Assembly (NCBI GenBank): GCA_964438515.1
Contig: CAYTLK010000159.1
Span: 1 to 5,824 of the forward strand
Length of the DNA stretch: 5,824 bases
DNA from: RGIG3701 sp964438515
GTDB taxonomy: Bacteria; Planctomycetota; Planctomycetia; Pirellulales; Thermoguttaceae
Direction: 5' to 3'
Of this stretch, positions 1-4,474 are shown one piece after another; positions within the stretch are counted from its first letter, which is position 1, and each line of letters starts with the position of its first letter. Position numbers and translations under genes: made by a program. The notes under the pieces were generated by a model. That model had not been told where the DNA came from, searched no databases, and saw only the letters and a program-made list of their open reading frames with translations.

Positions 1-11
1 TAACACTATTT

Positions 12-86
12 TGAATTTCAGTTTTCCTGTCTGCCGTTGGAGCTGCGCACCACGGTTCCCGAAGTCTTTGTGAAAACTGAATTTCA
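12..86. repeat. Imperfect long-loop inverted repeat
   Basis: Arms at 12-26 (TGAATTTCAGTTTTC) and 72-86 (GAAAACTGAATTTCA) are reverse complements with one mismatch in 15. They enclose about 45 bases that are more GC-rich than the surroundings. An RNA from either strand could form a 15-bp stem closing this loop. The role is unknown: it could be a small structured RNA, the tail of an upstream transcript, or chance in AT-rich DNA. Nothing coding is convincing in this stretch. One frame stays open from 4 to 159 but has no good start and no recognisable protein. Confidence 0.35.
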
Positions 87-120
87 TTGTCGAACCAGCA
101 TAAACTTAAAACATGCTGAG

Positions 121-157
121 AAAATGAGAAAAATTTTAAACTTTTTCTCATTTTTTT
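121..157 (+). terminator. Probable intrinsic terminator upstream of the DUF1559 gene
   Basis: Bases 121-133 pair perfectly with 142-154 around an 8-base loop (TTTTAAAC), and the descending arm runs into seven T residues at 151-157. The shape is that of a Rho-independent terminator for a transcript coming from the left. The stem is AT-rich, containing only two G-C pairs, so its strength is doubtful. It would insulate the promoter at 179-206 from upstream transcription. Confidence 0.45.
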
Positions 158-178
158 AGTTTTTCATTTAAATTTCAT

Positions 179-206
179 TTGACAGAGAGTTTTTATTACG
201 TATAAT
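179..206 (+). promoter_or_regulatory. Sigma70-type promoter of the DUF1559 gene
   Basis: A perfect TTGACA (-35) lies at 179-184 and a perfect TATAAT (-10) at 201-206, separated by 16 bases. The preceding 25 bases are nearly all A/T, like an UP element. Transcription would start near 213, giving a leader of about 80 bases before the ATG at 293. Both hexamers match the consensus exactly, which suggests strong constitutive expression. Planctomycete promoters are not well charted, so this reading relies on the general bacterial consensus. Confidence 0.7.
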
Positions 207-292
207 GATAGTATATTAGAATATTATTGTAGAATCTGATTGGGTACGTTTTTGAAATTCAGTCAAATAAACTTGAAATTGGGGATTCGGGA

Positions 293-1360
293 ATGATGAC
301 GCGTTCGAATGGATTCACTCTTGTGGAACTGCTTGTAGTGATTGCGATTATTGGAATGTTGGTGGGGCTGCTTCTTCCTGCGGTTCAACAGGAAGAAGCA
401 GCCCCACCAACATACAGTGTTCCANNNNNNNNNNTTCCTGCGGTTCAACAGGCTCGAGAGGCGGCACGCAACATGCAGTGTTCCAACAACTTAAAACAAA
501 TGGGACTGGCGGCGCAGAACCATCTTTCTACCGTGAGGTGCTTTCCCTCCGGCGGCTGGCACTATCGCTGGACGGGTGTGCCGGAGCAGGGGCTTGGAAT
601 GTCGCAGCCCGGCGGCTGGTTGTACAGTCTGCTTCCTTTTATGGAACAAAACGCACTTTTTCAGCTCGGAATCGACGGAAACGAAAGTGACGGGGTTCAG
701 ACTCGCGTGACGACGCCGCTTAATGTGATGAACTGTCCCTCACGACGTGCGAGCAAAATTTACCCTCACACCTCCTCTGGTTCGCCGTACACCCGAAGCG
801 GCGGGTCCGTTTCGATCGCAAATTGCGTTAAAAACGACTACGCGGCCTGTACCGGAACCGTCAATCCAAACGGAACGGGCGGAAATAACGATTATTACGG
901 TCAGACGGGGGACATTCGAAACGTCAGTTCCACAACCGTCAAAGATTATAATTCGAAGACCTCACAATCTCTCACCGGCGTCATTTACGCATACAGCAAC
1001 ACGAGTGACGGCGAGATTCGTGACGGTTTCTCAAACACGTACCTCATCGGCGAAAAGTACCTGAACTCCAGTAATTACGAGACGGGAAAAGATGGGTCCG
1101 ACAACGAAACGGCGTATGCCGGCCACGGAAACGACACCTGTCGCGGCGCGTTTACGGAAACCGTCATGCAGGACCGGGAAGGGCTGCAGAAGCATCTGTT
1201 GTTTGGAAGCTCGCACGCCGGCTCGCTGAACATGGTTTTTTGTGACGGAAGCGCCCAGAAAATTTCCTATTCCATTTCCCTCGACGTGCATTACTGCTTG
1301 GCGCACCGAAGCGACGGCGGATACTACAACAACAATTTCGTTCAGCTCAATTTCAATTGA
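293..1360 (+). CDS. DUF1559 pseudopilin-like protein with prepilin N-terminus and H-X9-DG motif (N-terminus misassembled)
   Basis: The protein begins with a type IV prepilin signal. A short basic leader ends at Gly7, followed by Phe8 and Glu12 (FTLVELLVVIAIIGMLVGLL), so prepilin peptidase should cut after Gly7 and the hydrophobic helix should anchor the product in the inner membrane or a pseudopilus. The AVQQAREAARNMQCSNNLKQ block is typical of DUF1559. The C-terminal region has SNTYLIGEKY near residues 247-256 and the H-X9-DG motif (His308, Asp318-Gly319). Such proteins are very numerous in planctomycetes and their exact role is unknown. Residues 34-48 are not credible: they come from a foldback plus a 10-N gap, and removing the 60-base unit restores a normal protein of about 335 residues in frame. 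Either of two adjacent ATG codons (293, 296) could start it. The ribosome site is weak (GGGGA at 281-285). It has its own upstream promoter and lies 78 bases before the next gene, which may be co-transcribed. Confidence 0.9.
   Translation: MMTRSNGFTLVELLVVIAIIGMLVGLLLPAVQQEEAAPPTYSVPXXXXPAVQQAREAARNMQCSNNLKQMGLAAQNHLSTVRCFPSGGWHYRWTGVPEQGLGMSQPGGWLYSLLPFMEQNALFQLGIDGNESDGVQTRVTTPLNVMNCPSRRASKIYPHTSSGSPYTRSGGSVSIANCVKNDYAACTGTVNPNGTGGNNDYYGQTGDIRNVSSTTVKDYNSKTSQSLTGVIYAYSNTSDGEIRDGFSNTYLIGEKYLNSSNYETGKDGSDNETAYAGHGNDTCRGAFTETVMQDREGLQKHLLFGSSHAGSLNMVFCDGSAQKISYSISLDVHYCLAHRSDGGYYNNNFVQLNFN
356..413. repeat. Perfect 25-bp foldback inverted repeat inside the DUF1559 gene (probable artefact)
   Basis: Bases 356-380 and 389-413 are perfect reverse complements separated by an 8-base loop. 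The right arm is a copy, on the opposite strand, of the conserved coding sequence for the end of the prepilin helix. It is followed at 408-424 by a 16/17 match to 469-485, which is true downstream gene sequence. This pattern, ending directly at a run of Ns, is what a chimeric or foldback read at a contig end would give. It is not likely to be a biological hairpin. Confidence 0.85.
425..434. other. Assembly gap of ten Ns
   Basis: Ten undetermined bases join two contig ends. The 18-base sequence TTCCTGCGGTTCAACAGG occurs on both sides (375-392 and 435-452), so the two ends overlap in truth and no sequence need be missing. The offset between copies is 60 bases, a multiple of three, which is why the reading frame survives across the gap. 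Confidence 0.97.
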
Positions 1361-1395
1361 TTTCCGTAATGAATAATTTCCAAATTCAAAAGAAG

Positions 1396-1415
1396 GGGCG
1401 GGAAAAAACTCGCCC
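1396..1415 (+). other. Small hairpin between the DUF1559 gene and the next gene
   Basis: Bases 1396-1402 (GGGCGGG) pair with 1409-1415 (CTCGCCC), including one G-U pair, around a loop of six A residues. No U-tract follows, so it is not a standard terminator. It could stabilise the 3' end of the upstream message or partly reduce read-through into the gene at 1439. Confidence 0.3.
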
Positions 1416-1438
1416 AACATCTCGAAAGTAGGAACAAA

Positions 1439-2755
1439 ATGACTCGATACGCATTTCGCGGCCTCCTTTTTTTCCTTCTGGCGCTCCCTTGGACCGTCAA
1501 AGCAGAAGAGGATTCCGCTTCCGCCGCTTCCATCCCCCCGAATCTCGTTGCGCAGCGCGTTCAGCAGATGTGGGACGTCTCGTGGGAGCGTTTTTACGTT
1601 CCGGAAACGCACATCTTTTACGACTTTCTGACGAGTTACGAACCGGGAAAGTACCTCCAGCACCTTCCAACCGTCGAGGAAGTTTCCCGCATTTTTCCGA
1701 ACGAATGCGGTTACGGAACCGGAATGGAAGACGGAATGATTTTTGCCGGTACGTGGCTCGCGGCCCTCGTCAGTCGGTCCCAGTGCGAGACGAATTCCGA
1801 GACGCTTGAGGTGCTGAAACAGGAGGCGCACAACGTTTTTCTCGGCGTTAAACTTTGTGCGGCCGTCCATTCCGACCCCGGATTTCTCGCGCGCGCCGTT
1901 TTGCCGGCCGACGGAAAAAGCGTGTATCCGAACACCTCACGCGACCAATACACCCACGCGGTCCACGGCTGCTGGCGTTTCTACCACAGCTCCCTCTGCG
2001 GCGAGGCGGATAAAGAATCCGTCCGAATGGTACTAAGTCTCATTGCGGACCGCATGATTCGGAACGTGATTCCTGAAAATGATTACGACTCCCTCCGTCT
2101 CGACGGGTCGCGAGATACGCGTACGATTTCCAGAATGTGGAACGTGATGGCGCACGAGGCGGCGCGGCTCCCGATGATTTACGCGGCGGCGTGGGACGTC
2201 TGTCGGGAAAGTGAATCGGAAGAATTGCGTGCAAAATCGAAGATTTATTTCAACGAATATCGAAAGTATGTTGGTCCGGCCGTAAAACAGACGCTGACGC
2301 TTGCGGACGACACGGAGACGCTGTGCCGCTGGGTTCCGACGTACGCACTCCTTCAAATGCAGGCGTCGATTGAGCTGCTTTCCCGTCTCGAAACCGACCC
2401 GGAACTGGCGGCAGAGATGGAAAAAGCGCTTGAGATGGGTGCGTCGCTCGCACGTGAGCGCATGGAAAAAGCGGAACGGGAGTCGGAAGGTCTCGATATG
2501 ACGTTTTTGTTTGAAGACTGGCGGATCGAAGGCGGCGGAATCCCGTGGGCGACGCCGGTTCGGAAAATCTGGTACAATCCCCGCGAGTCCGGCGAGGCGG
2601 CCGTCACGCAGCTGATGTGCAAAACGAAGCCTTTTGACGCGCACCAACAGGAACTTTTGAACCGTGCAATTCTGCGAATCACCCCCGAACGCGTCGCAAC
2701 GAGCGGCATCTTTTACCTCATTTCCGCCTATTGGGAACTTCAGACGCGAAAGTAA
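1439..2755 (+). CDS. Secreted uncharacterised protein, possible (alpha/alpha)-barrel carbohydrate-active enzyme
   Basis: The 438-residue protein has a clear Sec signal peptide: basic start (Arg3, Arg7), hydrophobic core 9-17, and a likely cut after Ala22 (TVKA-EE). The mature part is helix-rich and ordered around conserved-looking blocks: NECGYGTGMEDGMIFAG near 88-104, TSRDQYTHAVHGCWRFYH near 166-183, and MWNVMAHEAARLPMIYAAAWD near 233-253. The alternation of helices with Gly/Trp/His-rich loops resembles six-hairpin (alpha/alpha) toroid glycosidases and lyases. Acidic residues in these loops (Glu97, Asp98, Asp169) are candidates for catalysis. I recall similar unnamed secreted proteins in planctomycetes, but I cannot assign a family or substrate. 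The ATG at 1439 is supported by TAGGAA five bases upstream and by the signal peptide starting there. It follows the DUF1559 gene by 78 bases on the same strand. Confidence is high that it is a real secreted protein and low for enzymatic class. Confidence 0.85.
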   Translation: MTRYAFRGLLFFLLALPWTVKAEEDSASAASIPPNLVAQRVQQMWDVSWERFYVPETHIFYDFLTSYEPGKYLQHLPTVEEVSRIFPNECGYGTGMEDGMIFAGTWLAALVSRSQCETNSETLEVLKQEAHNVFLGVKLCAAVHSDPGFLARAVLPADGKSVYPNTSRDQYTHAVHGCWRFYHSSLCGEADKESVRMVLSLIADRMIRNVIPENDYDSLRLDGSRDTRTISRMWNVMAHEAARLPMIYAAAWDVCRESESEELRAKSKIYFNEYRKYVGPAVKQTLTLADDTETLCRWVPTYALLQMQASIELLSRLETDPELAAEMEKALEMGASLARERMEKAERESEGLDMTFLFEDWRIEGGGIPWATPVRKIWYNPRESGEAAVTQLMCKTKPFDAHQQELLNRAILRITPERVATSGIFYLISAYWELQTRK

Positions 2756-2759
2756 AGAA

Positions 2760-2840
2760 AAAAATGAACGAATTTACATGAATGATGAATGAATTTGTAT
2801 GAAATCGGAATGAGTTTAAATGAAAACTGAATGAAACATG
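2760..2840 (+). repeat. Degenerate 21-base-period array upstream of the atpZ-like gene, forming short mini reading frames
   Basis: Four units end in ATG at 2780, 2801, 2822 and 2840. The first three are 21 bases long and the last is 18. Units share A-rich starts, a GAATGA-type core and a TTTAxATG-type end. In the frame of the downstream gene, three units read ATG-x-x-GAA-TGA (starts at 2778, 2799 and 2820), each a four-codon peptide Met-x-x-Glu and then stop. The fourth ATG (2838) is the start of the next gene. The array fills nearly the whole 82-base gap after the gene ending at 2755. It may be a decayed tandem duplication, a translational leader, or simply low-complexity DNA. Confidence 0.5.
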
Positions 2841-3107
2841 GAGATTATTGTGCAGAAACAAAGATTCGATAATTCGGAGCCTCACGACGAGCACGACGAC
2901 ATTCGAGCCGCTTGGGCCATCGGTTTTTCGCGAGCGGCAGAGGTTTCAGGAATCGGAATGCAGTTCGTTCTTCCAACGCTTGCAGGCTGGTGGGGCGACC
3001 AGAAATTGGGGACCGGCTACCTATTTCTCGGAATCGGTCTCGTTTTAGGGATGGGAATGGCGATTTTTTCACTCTTGCGGATCGTCAATCCCCCCAAAAA
3101 ATCCTGA
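2838..3107 (+). CDS. AtpZ/AtpI-like small membrane protein (F0F1 ATP synthase-associated)
   Basis: The 89-residue protein has a charged, acidic N-terminal tail (about 1-24) followed by two membrane segments (about 34-52 and 61-81). Between them is the family-like turn PTLAGWWGDQKLGTGYLF, with Pro46, Gly50, Asp54 and Leu57 matching the P-x-x-x-G-x-x-x-D-x-x-L pattern of AtpZ/AtpI proteins. Members usually sit at the head of the ATP synthase operon, and are proposed to aid assembly of the c-ring or to carry Mg2+/Ca2+. Here no ATP synthase gene follows: the next gene is convergent and unrelated, so it is an orphan within this window. The ATG at 2838 has no Shine-Dalgarno-like sequence and is preceded by the mini-frame array. 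A later ATG (Met41) would remove the first membrane segment. Identification rests on pattern and size, not on a database search. Confidence 0.75.
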   Translation: MEIIVQKQRFDNSEPHDEHDDIRAAWAIGFSRAAEVSGIGMQFVLPTLAGWWGDQKLGTGYLFLGIGLVLGMGMAIFSLLRIVNPPKKS

Positions 3108-3109
3108 TT

Positions 3110-3142
3110 TTCGTCGGTTATACGTCGATTATACGTCGATTA
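3110..3142 (-). repeat. Three tandem copies of an 11-base unit beginning at the GH5 stop codon
   Basis: Read on the minus strand from 3142, the units are TAATCGACGTA, TAATCGACGTA and TAACCGACGAA; the first two are identical and the third differs at two bases. The TAA of the first unit is the stop codon of the GH5 gene. Because 11 is not a multiple of three, the three TAA triplets fall in three different frames. The array fills nearly the whole 32-base gap between the two convergent genes. No clear hairpin terminator is seen in it. Confidence 0.75.
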
Positions 3143-4330
3143 TTTCGCGTCCGTCTCCCCTTGAATGATGTGCAGCATTCTTTCGGAAAGAATCGCGCGC
3201 GTTTCGTCGTCCACAAGACTGAATCGGTTCCCATCGTTCGGAGTGCTTAAATAGTTCCAGACGCTGTACGAAATTCCATGTTCGTTCAAGAGTGAAATCA
3301 CGTCGGCCATCCAGTTTTCGCGATATTCCATCTTGCAGTGACGAATCGTCCCAAATTCTCCGCACCAAAGAATTTTGTCGGGATGCGCTTTCACAAAGTC
3401 GAAAGCCGGCTGCAAGCAGGAACGCATATAGTTTTTATCCATCCGCGTCAAACCCGGATACGGATTTTTCACACCATTCACGAAACGCTCGTATTCCCGA
3501 TACGGTTCAATGTCCGATGGATACGCCATTTTTCGATTGTAATAAAGCGGGCCGCTCTGCAAAACGCCTTGCTGATGCGTGAATTCGAACGGCGAATAAA
3601 TGTGAAACGTGTAAATCACATTTTCATCGTTGTACAAACGCAAATCTTTCAGCGTTCCGGCACTGTTCCAGCTCGTGCTTCCTACGATGATTTTGCGGGT
3701 CGGATTGAGTTTCCGGATTTCCTGAATCGTACGTTCCGCCAAATCGTTCCATTTTTTCGGATCAATGTTTCGTACTTCATTCAAAAGTTCGAACGCGACC
3801 TGCGGATGATTCATGTATCGTTTTTCGAAAGCGACCCACAGCGCGACGAATCGGTCCTGCAGTTCGGGACTGTCGAGCAGCGGAACGTCTTCCTGAATGT
3901 CGCAGTAGTTTCCCACCGCTTTATGCAGGTTCAAAACGACGTTGAGACGGTATTTTTCGCACCATTCGACGCAATGATCGAGCAAAACAAAAATCCGTTC
4001 GCGATACACGCCCGGTTTCTCTTCCAAAACGATTTGATCGAAACCAACGCGGATGTGGTCGAGGCCGAAAGACGCAATATTTCGAACGTCCGACTCCGTA
4101 ATATACGTGTCGAAATGTTCGAAATCACCCACAGAAAGCGTCTTGCGCCGCTCATCGGGAAGCACGTTGAAACGTTTATAATTCGTGAGCCAGCCGCCGA
4201 TTCCCATTCCTCGTTCGAAACCTGAAAAAGGTTTCGCCTGAACGGGCGCGGCGTCCTCCGCAGTCCCTTTTTCTGAAAACAAAAAGCAGGAAATCAAAAG
4301 TAGGAACAGGCTGATTGTATATTTGTACAT
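3140..4330 (-). CDS. Secreted glycoside hydrolase family 5 (cellulase-type) enzyme
   Basis: The 396-residue product looks like a retaining beta-glycosidase of the GH5 (beta/alpha)8-barrel type. Visible signatures in order: RGMGIGGWL (40-48) at the first strand, Arg94 in HIRVGFD, His136 in NLHKA, the acid/base Glu185 in ELLNEVR, His243 and Tyr245 in FHIYSP, the nucleophile Glu325 in WCGEFGT, and Trp358 in SVWNY. All expected active-site positions are present, so it should be active. The substrate cannot be told; cellulose, mannan and other beta-glucans are all possible. A signal peptide covers about 1-24, with cleavage likely after Ala24. A lipobox-like LISC ending at Cys15 raises a lipoprotein option, but hydrophobic residues continue past it. 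The ATG at 4330 is chosen because AGGAGG lies four bases upstream and the signal peptide starts there. An in-frame ATG at 4384 would add 18 unlikely residues. A separate promoter lies behind the transporter gene. Confidence 0.9.
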   Translation of the reverse strand: MYKYTISLFLLLISCFLFSEKGTAEDAAPVQAKPFSGFERGMGIGGWLTNYKRFNVLPDERRKTLSVGDFEHFDTYITESDVRNIASFGLDHIRVGFDQIVLEEKPGVYRERIFVLLDHCVEWCEKYRLNVVLNLHKAVGNYCDIQEDVPLLDSPELQDRFVALWVAFEKRYMNHPQVAFELLNEVRNIDPKKWNDLAERTIQEIRKLNPTRKIIVGSTSWNSAGTLKDLRLYNDENVIYTFHIYSPFEFTHQQGVLQSGPLYYNRKMAYPSDIEPYREYERFVNGVKNPYPGLTRMDKNYMRSCLQPAFDFVKAHPDKILWCGEFGTIRHCKMEYRENWMADVISLLNEHGISYSVWNYLSTPNDGNRFSLVDDETRAILSERMLHIIQGETDAK

Positions 4331-4334
4331 ATTT

Positions 4335-4340
4335 CCTCCT
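4335..4340 (-). promoter_or_regulatory. Strong Shine-Dalgarno site of the GH5 gene
   Basis: On the minus strand AGGAGG lies four bases before the ATG at 4330, within AGAGGAGG. It decides the start against the in-frame ATG at 4384. It is the only canonical Shine-Dalgarno hexamer at a start codon in this window; the other visible starts have weak or no such site. Confidence 0.85.
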
Positions 4341-4421
4341 CTAAGTTTCTTCGGCCTCAAAAATACTGCACGGGAATCGTACAATAAACGTTGTGCTTCA
4401 GGGGTTTTTTCGCACCCCAGA

Positions 4422-4451
4422 ATTATGCCGCTCCCGGTCCTGCCGGGTCAA
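4422..4451 (-). promoter_or_regulatory. Probable sigma70-type promoter of the GH5 gene with a palindrome in its spacer
   Basis: On the minus strand TTGACC (4451-4446) and CATAAT (4427-4422) match five of six bases of each consensus hexamer, with an 18-base spacer. Transcription would start near 4415, giving a leader of about 85 bases. A palindrome CCCGG-5-CCGGG (4433-4447) overlaps the end of the -35 box and fills most of the spacer, a position where a bound regulator would block polymerase. A second small stem, GGGGT/ACCCC (4401-4405 with 4414-4418), lies at the start of the leader. This suggests that GH5 can be transcribed separately from the transporter gene. Confidence 0.55.
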
Positions 4452-4474
4452 AAACTTTTTAGTATCATTTTCCA

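Noticed and set aside
71..82. 12-base identity TGAAAACTGAAT between 71-82 and 2821-2832
   Set aside because: About one such exact match is expected by chance in a window of this length, more in AT-rich DNA, so it is not evidence of a dispersed repeat.
4..159. Open frame on the plus strand at the left end of the window
   Set aside because: No usable start codon near its beginning, a stop at positions 1-3 in the same frame, and a second half made of AT-rich terminator-like DNA.
356..413. A phase-variation invertible element or regulatory hairpin in the DUF1559 gene
   Set aside because: The arms copy conserved coding sequence, the structure ends at a run of Ns, and both sides of the gap repeat the same 18 bases. 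A foldback or chimeric contig end explains everything.
1031..1870. 279-codon open frame on the minus strand crossing the end of the DUF1559 gene and the start of the secreted-protein gene
   Set aside because: It overlaps two well-supported genes and the gap between them, its product is Arg/Phe/Val-rich with no recognisable domain, and it looks like a shadow frame of the opposite-strand coding bias.
2033..2647. 204-codon minus-strand open frame inside the secreted-protein gene
   Set aside because: Arg-rich low-meaning translation, no start signal, fully contained in a gene with a signal peptide and ordered conserved blocks.
2773..2800. Promoter for the atpZ-like gene (TTTACA at 2773-2778 with TTGTAT at 2795-2800)
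   Set aside because: The -10 match is only three of six and both hexamers fall within the repeat array, so the resemblance is probably incidental.
3338..4225. 295-codon open frame on the plus strand antisense to the GH5 gene
   Set aside because: It lies wholly inside a GH5 gene with all catalytic motifs intact. The product is rich in Phe, Arg and Val with no domain, as expected from antisense reading.
4331..4384. GH5 start at the upstream in-frame ATG (4384)
   Set aside because: It would add 18 charged residues ahead of the signal peptide and ignore the AGGAGG located four bases before the ATG at 4330.
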